A stretch of DNA of 64,000 nt. Origin: Holothuria scabra (taxonomy: Eukaryota; Echinodermata; Holothuroidea; Aspidochirotida; Holothuriidae). Below the pieces are notes generated by a model, which ran no database searches, was not told the DNA's origin, and worked only from the letters and a program-made list of their open reading frames with translations. Position numbers and translations under genes: made by a program. Location of the stretch: the NCBI GenBank assembly GCA_037179385.1, contig CM074187.1, positions 17,299,450 through 17,363,449 of the forward strand. Direction: 5' to 3'. This document shows, in pieces, positions 1 through 37,502 of this stretch; position 1 is the stretch's first letter; every line of letters starts with the position of its first letter.

Positions 1-246
1 ATCGATGGTTATTGACAAGTAGCACTGTACGGTGACTTGCATTTCATAAAGAGACAAAACAGGACACGAAACCCTACGATCCCTCAGTGTTCTGTCTAAA
101 CAAAGTCCTAGATAAACGCATTAACTATTAACACACCTCATCTGTACATGTGAATCTATAAAATTATAAGAGGTTATAGTTCCCTTACTCTGTAGTGAGC
201 TAAGAAAGCCATAACTTGTTGTAATTCTCTCATAGTAGCCCTAAAG
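1..246 (+). promoter_or_regulatory. 5' flank and probable 5'UTR/promoter of esterase copy 1
   Basis: This flank matches the flank of copy 2 (about 41635-41873) along most of its length, so it was duplicated with the gene. A TATAAAA string at 157-163 lies about 84 bases before the start codon, a workable distance for a TATA box with a short leader. The matching place in copy 2 (about 41783-41795) no longer has this string. The promoter call is inference, since no transcript start can be seen. Confidence 0.4.
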
Positions 247-24973
<24,727 letters not shown>

Positions 24974-25880
24974 ATGTCCTTCCGAAAGTTACGAAAGTTC
25001 AAAACATGGCAGCCTACCCACATAAAACACATGTAGTTTTTACATTTGTACCTAAAAAGACTTCAAACCCGCTAATAATGTCGTGCTTTATAACACGTTA
25101 AACTACACATTAATCTTTCCAGGAGCGCGGCGCCTTTCATTCTTCCAGATTTTTCAGATACAGACAGAAATTTTTTTTTACCGATACATATACACCTCGA
25201 AAACCCTCAACTGGACGGACTAAAGTAGTAAACGCAGTTCAACATCATTGACACTAAGCAAAGGGAAAACGTAGTCATTCCAACTAAAAGTAGTATAGCA
25301 GATTGTCCTGTTTCATGACTGGCTCTTTTGAGTCATGTGACAATATTTCTTGACCCAAATGTGAAATTCACTCGGAGAAACTGCTTGGTTTAACTTGAAT
25401 ATGCAATATTGAAGCCCTTAAATATTTTGAAAGATGCTTTGAAGAAAAATGAAAAGAAAATTTTGAGATTTAAATGTTGCTTCAAAATTAGTTTGGTATG
25501 ACTGCTATTGCCCTTTAATTTCAATCTCTTCGGCACAGGCACATTTTTCAGGCCTCAATGCCTGAGAAAAACTGGGAAAAGTAAGCAAGGGGATCTGTAA
25601 GATATCAGTTATGGGGTCAAAGGATATGGATCTTGTAGTATTCTCTTTCCTTTGGGAACGTTTTGTTCATGAAAGACCATTAGACTTGGATCTTAGACAT
25701 CGTGATAGGTGGACCTTTGAGCTTAGAAGCCGAGGTCCCCAGCCCCATCGTTACCGGGCTGATACGCTTTCTTTTATCTTTGTGCAAATATGTTAGTACT
25801 CGTTATATCTGTCGATATCAGTTTGAATATATTAAACTATGAAAATTGGCACTATATAATAAAAGAATTTCACAGGACTG
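24974..25880 (+). promoter_or_regulatory. 3'UTR of copy 1 with possible polyadenylation signal
   Basis: AATAAA occurs at 25858-25863, about 885 bases after the stop, in AT-rich sequence with no intervening gene. An earlier variant signal could be used instead. No transcript data, so the end is inferred. Confidence 0.35.
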
Positions 25881-26009
25881 ATCTTTTTATGTCATTTTTG
25901 GAATATCCTCATCCGAAGCAATTTGGAATCTGAAACAGAGATTATTTGCCCTTCCTTTTTAATATAAAATTGATGATATGGAATTCTTGCCCTGCATATC
26001 TGGCTTACA

Positions 26010-26405
26010 GACGAATCCATGTAGCTCAGTGAAGTCGGCCATTAGTGGGGTCTTTAGCTTTCAATCGTCTTAATTTTGTTCTCGATATACAATTCAAAAC
26101 CCACATATTCAAAGAAATTGAGATTATCAGGGAGTATTTAGTGTACAATTACAGTGAAACTAGGAATTTGAAAGATTAAGGCTAATGTACCCCAGTTTAA
26201 TCAGACCATCACTTGACTATTCGAGTTTGTCTATATCAGTAACAGACATTTGTGACATTTCAGGAATCAGAACCGCTTTGAATGGTTTGGGAAATATGAC
26301 AAAGAAAACTCCGCTGCTTTCAAAAACAACACACTATGTATCACCAGTGACGGTTCTTCATTCACACTTTTAGATTTTAAAAACGGTTGCATTTTTAAAG
26401 TAATG
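26010..26405 (+). pseudogene. divergent relic of esterase exon 6 with intron-5 flank
   Basis: The stretch 26015-26260 follows the 3' end of intron 5 of both genes in order (AGTGAAGTCGGCCAT, CTTTCAATCGTC, then GAATTTGAAAGATT). After an acceptor AG near 26263 comes an open stretch reading WFGKYDKEN..AAF and later SFTLLD, which aligns with the exon-6 text around AAFQ and TFELVD after short deletions. No other exon is found around it. It is the remnant of a further tandem unit. Confidence 0.6.
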
Positions 26406-28540
26406 TTAAGGATTTAGTTGAAAAAATTATCATAAACAAAAGAGCTGTAAGATACTCATGTTGCTAATTTGATTTTTTTTTTTTGTCCTTCCGAACCCTT
26501 TCACGGTATATCACAAATAGAATTTTCAAAATCATAATAAAACAACATAGGTGTTCTACAAGAAGTGGTAATAACAATGACAAATTATTTAAACATATCG
26601 GTTGTTGGGCTCATCTCCGCAATAAAAAGATGCCATTTATGTGGTACGGGAAAATTAAGAAGATCCGAAGCAAATTGGTCCTCTTCCTTTTGTGGTTTTA
26701 AAGTTAAACTGTCGAATTGCTGTAGTTCCTCATTCATTTTACCTTCCTTCCTTCCTTCCTGCAGCTTTCAGTCCCTGCAGTTGAAACTTTTTGTTTTCTT
26801 TAATGTGGCTTCTTTAATTTGCTTTTAATGCCCTTTTGTCCTTTTCCAAGTCAATAGACGGTGTTACCGGTTCCCTTTACCTAACATGGTTATATCAGGG
26901 AGGTGTGTCTAGTTACACCTCCCTGGTTATATCGTGCGGTCCCCTCCCTTCCACATACACATTAAAACTTAAATGGAGTTATCTAAAAAGCATAATGTAA
27001 CGCCCCTCATGGCGACGCCCATAAAAAATATTTACACCCCTGTAAAAATGACTTTGTATGGTGCACGTTTATACGAATTACCATATTTCCGTCAAAATTT
27101 GTGCAAATATTGACCACGTTAAGGTAAAACACCACTTTTCAGTTGTTTAAATACCTAATTTAGAGTGTCACTCACTGAAAAAAAATGTTGGAAAAAATTA
27201 AGAACCATAACAGAAAACTGAAAAAGTAATGCCAGTTATCACAAAAGGTGACATCATTTTTCAAGCACTTCTTTATTTTTTCTTATGTAAATATATGCAA
27301 CACTTTTACACATTTTAAGATTGCCTTGTGAGCGATATACTAACCCTTTTAATTAATGTACCACTTTATTTTTTAGTGTAATTTTTCGGTTGTAAAGTAT
27401 GATTTTATGATTTTTTACAAGTTTGAGATAAAAACTATTCTATATTTTATGTTTTTAGCATTTGAAAACTACATCAGAAGTCAAGTATTCATTCCTTCAT
27501 TTTATCTCCACCGAGTAAGTCTGCCTTCCCAATAGTGGTGGAGTTAAGATTTTATAAGTGGAAACTTAAATAACTAAATGAAAATAGTAAATGTCTGGGT
27601 GAGAAGGGGGGGGGGGGGCTCTTCTGTCGCAGTTGGCACATATCTACATCTGTCTATAGAGGTTATGCACATAACATTAGCGGGTTTCAATTTTGCGTAA
27701 TGGATGCAACTGACCATGTGCAGTCGTTGTGTTACCGAAACACGCGCACAACAGCACCATCATGAGTAACATGATTGCTGTAAAATGGACGACTGGATGG
27801 AAAAACAGAGATGCGAAACGCAGTGACGTCGGTGCATAACCTCTGTAGAGTAATTTCACTGATGTCACAGACCCCGTCCCTCTTGATGAGCTAAATTCGT
27901 GTAGTACGCCAGCTAGTGTAGCTATTGAGAAACAGCTAGGGACCCATGTGTGGCTGTTGTATTGAAACATGCACTGTTGACATTTGTCCTGCACTAAGGC
28001 GTGGCTAACCAAGGTCACTTGAAAGCACTCTATATAAGGAGAATAATGCGTCCATTTCTTCACCTTCACAAATAATTAAGAGAAGAAACTAGATTTTTAA
28101 TGTTACAAAATCGGACGAAGCAATATCACAGTGGGTGAGTCCGCGCTTCTTGCTTCCAAAAGATGAATTGATAAGTAGATATCAGAGTAGACCAGTTGAA
28201 ATGTCAAAGATGCTAACGTGGAAAAGGGAGTTGCTATCAACTCACTGCGTGGAGTTATGATCATTGAAGCAGCCGTTTCTTAATTCCCTAGAAACAGCAA
28301 AATATCGCGGCCATTTCACCAAATACATAATCTTAAGTATAATAATCAGGTCTTGAAGGACAGTTGTTTTTACGACGCTAAGCGACCACGAACGTGGGAG
28401 AAGCCGTTGACTTATGAATTACAACTCCACGTCGGGTAGCAACCAGTTCAACAATTTGGATCAAATTTGGTATTTTTTGAAAGGCCAGTTCAGATGGGAA
28501 AACCGTAGATTGCTCTTGGATGAAAAACCCACCTTTCTTT
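26406..28540. other. intergenic stretch, no recognised gene
   Basis: Contains a 29-bp palindromic insertion (26896-26924) and a poly-G run (27607). A CRE-like TGACGTC (27824) and TATATAAG (28031) suggest a promoter, treated in findings. The 130-aa minus-strand frame at 27677-28069 has no recognisable family. Confidence 0.5.
26896..26924. mobile_element. 29-bp palindromic insertion with exact 8-bp target duplication
   Basis: GGTTATAT lies exactly on both sides (26888-26895 and 26925-26932). The element begins CAGGGAGGTGT and its right arm is the complement, with two changes near the centre. It has the same 29-bp length as the copies at 8998 and 9521. Such ends with an 8-bp duplication fit hAT-type transposition. 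Confidence 0.75.
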
Positions 28541-28630
28541 GACCCGGCCAGGAATCGAACTCCAGATCTCCCGGTTGCTCAGCTTCATCGCTTCAAATGC
28601 GACCGCCTTTATCCACTCGGCCATAGCACC
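28541..28630 (-). repeat. tRNA-derived SINE head or tRNA pseudogene
   Basis: On the minus strand an A box (TGGCCGAGTGGATAAAGG, 28607-28624) and a B box (GGAGTTCGATTCC, 28551-28563) are spaced like a long-arm tRNA of Ser or Leu type. The acceptor arms do not pair (GGTGCTA against GGCCGGGT), so it is not a working tRNA. Confidence 0.6.
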
Positions 28631-29245
28631 GGTCGAAATTGAGACCGTAGATTGAGAACGTGGAATAAGTTCCATGAAAGCTACGCATACGCGCTTCAAA
28701 AATGACACTGGTAACGTGTGACCCTCTTTTGAACGGGATTGGAAAGTTTTGGATGTCTTCTGTTACATTCATACAAGATTTTTCTCGACATAGATCAAAT
28801 AATATGGGACTGCTACTCCAAGTTTCAATAAAAGTATCATTTGGGGAGATTTTTTAATCAGAAACATCCTTAAACAATGTTTCCGAAGCGTAACCGTAAG
28901 TTTTATCAGGCAGTTCTTTCTGAAAATCTACAAAAAAGAGAGAAGTTTTCGGAAGCTATTTTCCGACGCTTTTTTTTTTATTCAGACACTCCGAGTCAAA
29001 TGATAGTTACATAAGTGTAGAATCCGTTTCACTTCAAAATGAGAAAACATTTCAAAAAGTGAGTATCAATTGAAAACGAAAGCAAGAAGCACGTACCGGT
29101 TCGACTTAGACGCACAACTTGAACACTATGGTTTGGTAACTGATTTGATTATCAAAGCGAATGCCAACTTAGAAAAGGGATTGCATGAAGGCCGAGAAGT
29201 CAGTTAAAGCTGCAACCAGTAAAAGTGTAATAATTTAGTGGTTAA

Positions 29246-29525
29246 AGGCCCCGTTCTCTCACCCCAAACAGTACCAATTCTCCTAACCACTTAAGCCCCT
29301 CTCACAATTGTCTGAAATTCATCCTCATCCAGATAAAATCTTAGTGTATTGCTTCAATGTGAGTTTAGAAACACTCAGTTTATAAATTCAAAACACTCTC
29401 AGTACCAGTACTCAGCTTTGGTACTCTGCATTGTTTGAATTAGCTGTCAATCAAAGGGCTGAGCCAATTGAGAGTTTTGGTACCCGTGTAAAAAAATTGT
29501 AGTTTGGGGTGAGAGGTTTGGCCCT
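29246..29525. mobile_element. TTAA-flanked MITE with AGGGCC ends, copy C
   Basis: Between TTAA at 29242-29245 and 29526-29529. It has the clean ends AGGCCCCGTTCTCTCACCCC and its mirror, and an interior close to copy A (21194-21490). Confidence 0.75.
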
Positions 29526-29529
29526 TTAA

Positions 29530-31940
29530 TGTTTGATTTTTTTTGTAAAGTTTGCAAGGTATGGTAGTCTGTAGTGTCAAATAACATGTGAATGACTGGG
29601 CTGGGTGCACCGAAAATTAATAGCCCCATTGACAAATTAAATCAGGAGACTTCCTGCGTTAAATACCTGTAAAAGTTTTCGACCTGTGCATAACAACCTC
29701 CTGGTTAAAGCTTACATTAAAAGCTTACATTTTGGGCCAGTGTGACACTTTGAAATTTTTATATGATGATCACTGAAAGTTTGAGGAGCTAGAATAAGTA
29801 TATATCGTCATGCCTGTTCGTTACTCAAAGACGGCCCGGCATCAGAGCAGGGTAATATGATCAAATTGAGAAATGGAACCAAACGTGGTCGAATTGCCTT
29901 GGAATATGCACAACTTTGCCCTTTGTCTGCAAAGACCACATGAAAATAGTCTACTTTTATAAAGAATACAACAAGAAACAACATCCCATAATTAAAAAAA
30001 CTTTAAAGGTAGACAGCAATCAACTTAAACTTATTTTGATACAATATAACAAACTTCCACAATTTTTTTCCTTTAAGTATCTTTCATGAAATATCAGGAT
30101 ATAAATATTACATATTCGTGGTTAATCAAGTACTTGCTCCTCGTGATCTTTGAAACTGAAAGAGAAAAGAGCAGTCATATGATTCTCAAAAGCAATTTAG
30201 AAAGTAGAATACCAATCTGTGCCAAAAATTACCCAGGTAATACCACAAGTGACCCATTTTTGTTCTCCTTATACCTTATCTACTACACTTTGGTATCATA
30301 ACTACAAAAGACGCTATCTCGTTTGGTACCAGGGAAACACGTTTCTCGAACCATCATATAGGGTTAATTTTTGAAGGAGAAGAAATTCATAACCTTCGTA
30401 TCTCGTATAATGTGGATGTGCTATACCTGCAATAGGAGAAGGAACACAATATTTAGGCGCGGTGAGCTCATAAATTATTTGGTCTCGGTATGAAAAGTTC
30501 GATGTGCCATGCAACCGCCGACTCATGTTCCTCAAGGTGAGGTATATTTCTGTCAATTGAAGGCATAAGAGGCTAATGGACAAGTCCATAGACTGCAAGT
30601 CCATGGCACGGCAACAGTTACGGTAAGGATGTGGCGCCACTTCAAGGTGCCAGGTTGCAAGAGACTTGAAAAGTGCGTGTGTTACTAATCCCCCGTTTTC
30701 TCAGAACAAAACTTCAAATGTGTGACGAAACTTTTGCTCTCGGCAAGGGCTTCAGGGTGCAGCCCCTCCTCCGAGGAGCTTGTTACTCCTGTCGGTGGCC
30801 AAATCCTAGACCTAGCAAGTGATGTTGGGATTACACATTTTATCGTAGATGTATTATATTTAACTGTGTATAGAAGAAATCAGAAGAAAAGAAATCAACG
30901 TATCTATTAGTATGTAGGCTCCAAAATCTACCCCAAGCCGTCGCGATTTTCATTGACATTCATTGCACACTACCTATAAACTTTACTAGAGGAATGAAAA
31001 ACATGGAAGCATGGAGGAAAATCACCTGAGCCTGTTAAAGGCAATAAAAACACAACTAAATAATCATAGACGTTTTCGAAAAGAAGTGATTCCTTCAAAC
31101 ACCGAAACCTCCGCATTATCTGCATTCAGTTTGAATAGCATACAACTTTTCTTTTTTATCAACAATACAAAATTTGATATCCAACTGATTCGGAACCCTG
31201 TGGTAAAGACGAGTTGGTAAGATGCATGACTGGAAAAAGGCGGCGCTGAACGAATGAAATGAGCTAAGAAGTTGCTAAAAACCTGCAGAAGACTGGCAAT
31301 GCGTCTTGGCAGCTTTAAATATAAGGATATTGCTGTTTCGAATTCGACTTTTTGCCCTCTGTAATTCATGTTGTCTTACTTGTTCTAGATTTTATTGACT
31401 TCTCCGCGTTCTCACATTTCCTTTATCATCTTTGGCTTTGTTTTGGTTATCATGTCCTACATAACTGTAAATTTTCCACTTAAGTCACTTGAAGCTCTTG
31501 TATATGTCATACATGCTTAGCATGTCCGAGCCCCATCCCGACGGTATTTGTTTTCGGTTGCAATTGGTATTTGACTGCTTATGTATGATTTCTAGTTCTA
31601 AGAGAGAAATGATTCCATATTTCATATAATAAGCATTTGATTCGAGAATTTTCAATAGTCCAGAAGTCTCGGAAACGTAAGTTCATGTTTCCAGGAAAAC
31701 CAAGTCTGGAACGAATATTCAAAAGTAATCGACTTAAAAGCACGTTTGCATTTACAACTATGGATTAAGTCTCCTAGGGGTAACCCTTCATAGCTTTCAA
31801 CACTAGGTAATAATCCCCGTTTCATCGCTATCTGCTTTCCGAAAGGAATTAATACATTAATCTCTTTAATCTTTAAACTTGACCAAGTCTACCGTTAGGT
31901 TTTACTTGTAGTTTTTAGGTAGCGCGGACGATATTTCCTT
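29530..31940. other. intergenic stretch, nothing recognised
   Basis: I see no conserved protein, RNA gene or element limits here. Frames at 30314-30640 (minus) and 31064-31369 (minus) have no family features and codon use like the surroundings. Confidence 0.5.
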
Positions 31941-31944
31941 ACGA

Positions 31945-32177
31945 ATGGCAGACTGCATGGTCAAGCGGTTGGAGCATCAAACTTGCAGTCGGGAGGTCGG
32001 GAGTTTGAGTGCTGGCCGAGTCACACCGAAAACCTTAAAAACGGAACCTACTGACTTGGTGCTTGGTGCCTACAATAAACAACAGATTAGGGAAACGAGC
32101 CAGTGGGCCACGACTGGAAAAGGGCTCTGCTTACACCAACTGGTTAGAAACTGGGCCGTAAAACCACATTTTACCTA
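31945..32177 (+). repeat. tRNA-derived SINE
   Basis: The head has an A-box-like TGGTCAAGCGGTTGG and a worn B box (GAGTTTGAGTGC, 32001-32012). The body and tail end in GTTAGAAACTGGGCCGTAAA. The tail recurs at about 34783-34846 (minus), 41270-41400 (minus) and 48360-48425 (plus), and the whole, more worn, at about 57780-57975. Confidence 0.65.
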
Positions 32178-32229
32178 ACCCAACCTTATGAATTAGATAC
32201 ACAAAGCGACAGCTTTGTAGCTAAGTATA

Positions 32230-32575
32230 TGCAGATCTTGCTGAATAGATGATGTGTTCCATTTAATGATTAATAAATTCAATGGTTTTGTATGGGTCAT
32301 GCAAGGCATGTTGTTCAGAGAGGAAAGGAGCATGTTAAATCACATCACCCCATAACAGTAAGATTGCTATCCGGTGCAGTAGATGAAAAAAGACTGTAAT
32401 TTGAGTAGAACAAAAATGACATCACAAATTATTCTGCAATGTACCATTTTTGATGGAGTGAATAAACTTCAACGTTTTATGTTACAGCTCAGGAATGTCC
32501 AATGAAGATGGGGGTTGGACTGCTTAAATTTATTCTTTTATTTGCTCTGTAATATATATCTTTGAAATTTTGGAC
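32230..32575 (-). mobile_element. relative of the 570-bp inverted-repeat element of copy 2
   Basis: Text such as AATAAACTTCAACGTTTTAT, CAGCTCAGGAATGTCCAATG and AGTCCAAC on the other strand matches the arms of 58441-59010. The outer limits are not clear. Confidence 0.5.
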
Positions 32576-32755
32576 TTTAAATACCTGCTCGATTGAATAC
32601 GCTTCATCCCTCCCTAGTTATGCCCAATCCTACCTCACCCTTGTCTCTCTTATTCTGCCTACCTTTTTATTCCCTCCCCACACATTACATTACGCCAGAC
32701 TGATCACACCCCTGGCCTTGCCTCTTCAATGAGAAAGATCCAAAGTGAGTAACTG
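32575..32755 (+). repeat. dispersed repeat, also at 40770-40945
   Basis: Both stretches run TAAATACCTG, CCTCCCTA, ACCCTTGTC or TATCCTTGTC, then AGATCCAAAGTGA. C-rich and non-coding, about 180 bp. Confidence 0.6.
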
Positions 32756-32756
32756 T

Positions 32757-33125
32757 ACACTCTCAAAATATACTTGGGTAAGAAAACATTGAGCAAAATC
32801 CGAAATGTCAACATCGGCGAATTATTCCCCAACAAGTGGGCAAACAAATGTACCCCTATTGCCAGATTGCTGGGTTAATTAAGGTTGGGTAAAATCCAAG
32901 TGTTGGTAAGAGGTGTTGGGCAAGTTTAAAAGTACCCGAGTTTCTCGGTAAAACATTGTTTGACATGGAAAATTGTAATAGACCAATCAGATAAATAGTA
33001 TAAGGTCAATTACGTTTTTGAGTTATTTCCTATTAATAAAAGTGATTAATTGAAATCTCATAGATGAATAAGACTGGATTTGCAGACAAAAATTTAGCGG
33101 CGGAAGAATAACAAAAATCAGGACA
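32757..33125 (-). repeat. one end of the intron-2 dispersed repeat
   Basis: Begins TACACTCTCAAAATA and matches, on the other strand, 9345-9522 and 55440-55775 of the two genes. It therefore belongs to a genome-wide repeat and not to the esterase locus alone. Confidence 0.6.
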
Positions 33126-36100
33126 ACATTACGGAGAGAGCAATAGGCGTAAAGAAAATAAAGTTTTCGCCACAATTTGACATAATCAATGGAAAAAGAA
33201 ATTCAAATCCCACGATTGGGATTCTTGCTTCAAAGTATAAAGTTAATTGTTTACTTTTCCTGTATGCAAACTTACAGCTTGGTTTCGCGAGAGAGTAGGA
33301 AGGACTACTCTCATTTTGTATCAGCTCAAATAGTACAAGAGTTGGTACCCACATAACAGTCGGTACCATCAAAAATGAGCATTTAATGCCGAAATATGAA
33401 GGAAAATAAACCAAACATGCATTGACCAATGGCGGTCATATTGGATTTGATACAAGATGTCTGAAAATCAGGGCGAAAGCAAAATCTTGAATGTTGTGTT
33501 TAAGATCCACAGTGTACAATATTCGTTGTATTTGGGTCTTACCAGTTGTACTATTTGAGTTGATGCAAAATCAGAATGGAAAATAACATTTTAGGTACAA
33601 AACTCAGTTTCCTTTATTGTCAAATTGTTAACATTGAGAGACTGTAACTTTCGTCTCTAAAAAGCAAAAACTAGCTATTTTGACAGAATAGTACCTATAT
33701 GTATAAGAAACATCTTTAGGAAAGTTTCAATGCATTGTACTTGAATTTGTTAAAAAATGAAGAATATGTAAATTAATGTAATTTAAATTTCGGGAAAAAT
33801 CGGCTAAAATTTATACTTTCTGTTCCGAAATGTTTAATTCACCACCATACCCATCATATATGACACCAATTGATAGGGAATTTATTGTCTTTCATATGGC
33901 ATCTTACACGTATCGCTAGGAGCATCTATCAAATTTTTATTATAAAAAATATAGTTGCTCACTATTGCATGGTCGCCATTTTGAAAAGTAGCCACCAGAC
34001 CTACCAGCAACATATGACTCACGGCAGACCACCATATCTGAACATCCAGGGGACTCGCGCTGATTTACTTCGCTATTGACCCTAGTTCATCTACCCCCTA
34101 TGCACTGGGCTGGCGGTCTAATGCCACAAATTTACCAAAATATCATCTACTTGTCCTTAGTCTTCGTACGAAATATCGTTCGAAGTAAAACTGTGAAGAG
34201 TTTGGCGGACTCTGCCATTCGAACTCATGTACCTGAAAGGTGTTAACTCCTGCACCAAACCTGACACATGCACTGGCCCCCTTTCTTTTTTGTTTGCAAA
34301 GCACACAGTTCTTTAGTTCCGCCTTCACAGCTTACAAAAAATCACCCTTATCATTGTGTAGTTGTTTCCTTCACTTGTGAAGACTTCCCACATCTGGAGA
34401 GAAACTCCAACGCGCATGTTCAGTTCTTTAAGCATATGAGGTAGGAGTGAGGCTTCATATCCTGCCGATGGTCCTCACAAACTCTTCTCATGATGATGTC
34501 ACTAGTGACTACAAATATAATTTATAATCTCCCGTAGTGTTTCGTAAAATATAAATAATAAATAGATGGGTGAAATCAAAGGGATCACCGATTATTTCTT
34601 CTCTTCTTCTGAGGCACTCTTGAACTAAATGCCTATGATCAAATCGTCTTAAATTATCAACACCCCTCAACCCCGTCATATACCCTAACGCGGACTCTTG
34701 AACCCCATCTCGTAAACTTCATCGTTCACCTTCGTTGCACATTGATCCCCCCCCCCCCCCCCCCAGCAATTGCTGGATCACATTAAATGAGGTTTTACGG
34801 CACGGTTTCTAAACCATTGGTCTAAGGTGGGCCCGCAACAACATTCACCGCCATTTGGATTCAATTTTTATGTACCTTTTTCAGACTTGTCTACGGGCAA
34901 TACGTACCATCTGTACATATTTTTTCTTAAAGCATTTAAAGCATGGGTAGGGAAACACGTTCCCCATCCCCTCCTTGTTTAAGCATCTGCGCTACGGATT
35001 TGCAAAACTATTGAAAAATTTGTTTCTAAGATTTCAGGCAGAGGTTGGCCTTAGATTTCTGGAAGTGGGGCTGAGGAAAAAGAGCAGGGAGTAATGACTA
35101 GGTAAATAAAAGGGCGATAAGTTGCCAAACAGGTTAAGAAGGATTTTTTAAAAAAGAGAGAACTAGAAGTATGAGGTTTACTGTAGAGATACTTGGAAAA
35201 TTTGAATCTTTTATGGAAGAAAATTTGAACAGTTGATTTTGCCCGTGATGTGAACAAGGTGAACTATATTGTCGGAAACACATGTAAAATCCTACGGATT
35301 ACTTAAGGATCTTCGAGGATATTGAAAAATTATCCCGAAGGGAGGCAACCCTTCCCGATGAGATGTTATCCACTTCCCCTCTTCACTGAAGCCTTGCCGT
35401 CGGGTTTTAAAGTGTACCCCAAGCCCAGGATTTTAAAACTGTATATTATAGGGGTTTCAAAATGAAACTTATTCATCAAATTCCCATAGGTCCACATAAG
35501 TACTCGTTTACTGTCTTAATCTATTATTTACTTATTTATTTAATTAATTATTTATTTCTGGTTTGTTTTGGCCATAATGAACAAGGGACCATATCTCCCT
35601 TGTGTACACCATTATGCTATAGTGTTGCATACGTTGCAGGCTGTAGGGCATATTCTTTGTTTAGTCATATCCTTCTGGAAGTTGAGGAGCCAATGGCGGC
35701 GCCAGAATGTCAAAATTGGGGTGGGCAAAGGAAAATGAATGCGGCAAAAATTTTCCGGCTTGGGACCGAGCCTGTGAAGCGCACTCTTGTAGGTGGATTC
35801 CAGAAAAAGCACAGAAGGGGGTCAACGGGCGAAACCCTCGGAAAATCTGCGGATTTAACATATCTTTGAATGAAAAACTAAGTCCCAGGGGAGGTATATG
35901 TGTTCGTTGACCTAACTCCTAACTGACCTGCCTGGGGGAGGCAAGTGGAGGGGAGGGGGGGAGGAAAACAACTTGGAGGGGCAAATGCCCCCTTTTATCC
36001 CACGCCACTGTGAGGGGCTGAGTCCCTTTTGTGGGGTAAAGCTTGTGCTGTCTATCCAATAGTATGAAATCAAGAATACCGATTATCGTTAGCAGTTCGG

Positions 36101-37500
36101 GAGATAAATATTTTCGGTAGAAAATGAGTTTTCCCCAGATTGGGGGAAAACTTGACTGTCTCAACAGTATGAATATTTACGAGCATTTATTGTCTTCCTT
36201 TTCACAGTGGTCGATTTGTCTGCCAAATAAGTATTTATTTAAATGTGACATCATAGTTAAGACACAAAGGGCGAAACTGCAAGAGAGACCATCAACAGCT
36301 CATTTAGGCCTGCGAACACAAATGCCGGCACAACCCACATGTACCCTTTCATTCACTTCAAGTGCACAAAACTTACGGCTGTGTCAAGTCTATAATATAA
36401 GCTTACGACCAAGAACGTAGCAAAATCATTATTCGATATCTCAAAATCGGCGCGGTGAACAACCAAGGACGACAAAGCTTTTTTAATTCCCATATCCACA
36501 AAGATTTTAAATATGCTTAAATTTTTCTATCTTAAAATCGATAAAAATTGCAAGATTGTTCTGATCTCCGTTGAATTTGCGCCGTAGGATCGCAATGCAA
36601 CATGGGAGATATTTGAAAATGGCGCCACTTATGGCAAAATATTCCCGCGGACCGAGTGGGTGAATATTGATTTCCCCGAAAACGGTTATCTCCCGAAGTG
36701 GTTATAGCAAGCGAACGAAATCCTCGATGGTGAGGCATTCCCCTGTCCTTGTTGGATCCATCCCAGCTGGTGTTGGGGTAATTTGGCATACAGAAGACAT
36801 AAACTGAGATAGGCTGTAGGTTAGAGAAGAGTACATTCCGATGTACCGCATTACGTGTCGCTTCATGTGCAGAGACCCAGTCGCCGGAACGGTGGACCAG
36901 TCATCGGCTTTAGTCGTTATATCTTTTTTGAGCTGGGCTACAACGTGCAACTTATGAGGCTTTTATTTCCTTAGAATATATTGAGGCTGTGCGATAACTA
37001 GAACCCGCACTTCAGATTTGGCTACAGTCAGTCAGTGATCCTTTACATGTTTTCAAATCATGGATCTCGGATTATGATCCGTTATCAATGTGGGTTTGCT
37101 CTTAGGGGATCTATATAGGTTTGTTCCTGGGATGCGGGATTCCGGAAATAAATCCCTAAGAGCTGTGTCTACGATACATGTAAAAAAGGAGAATCGGGGG
37201 ATTATAAATCCCCAGACACAACTGTGGGAGGGAGTATACTTCCACCTATTCCTCAGTCAGTCCTATGCACACTACGCCCCTTTGTACTTTGCTCCGTGTA
37301 CTAGTATTCGGGGAGTCAGTGTATTTATTACGGAGCATAGAATACTAGACATTGAGTGCCAACTTCCATTGTGTAACACGGACGAGAAGTCTTTGTTGAA
37401 CGTTGATGTGAAATATGTCGTCAGAAATAATTTCATTTGGTTTGGTTTTTCACAATAAATGATAAGGATTAACACAATATGCAGAAATAGGTATAGAAAA
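33126..37500. other. intergenic stretch with repeat ends only
   Basis: Contains a SINE tail (34783-34846, minus), a poly-C run (34748-34764), and a hAT-like pair of ends at about 35693 and 36012 (ATGGCGGCGCCAGAA; CCCACGCCACTG). Frames at 36124, 36532, 36702 and 37090 show nothing I can name. Confidence 0.5.
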
Positions 37501-37502
37501 TT

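Noticed and set aside
27677..28069. 130-aa minus-strand protein
   Set aside because: No family features, and it overlaps promoter-like text on the other strand; no support beyond openness.
28541..28630. Functional tRNA-Ser/Leu on the minus strand
   Set aside because: A and B boxes are present but the acceptor arm does not pair and the anticodon arm is poor; a SINE head or pseudogene is more likely.
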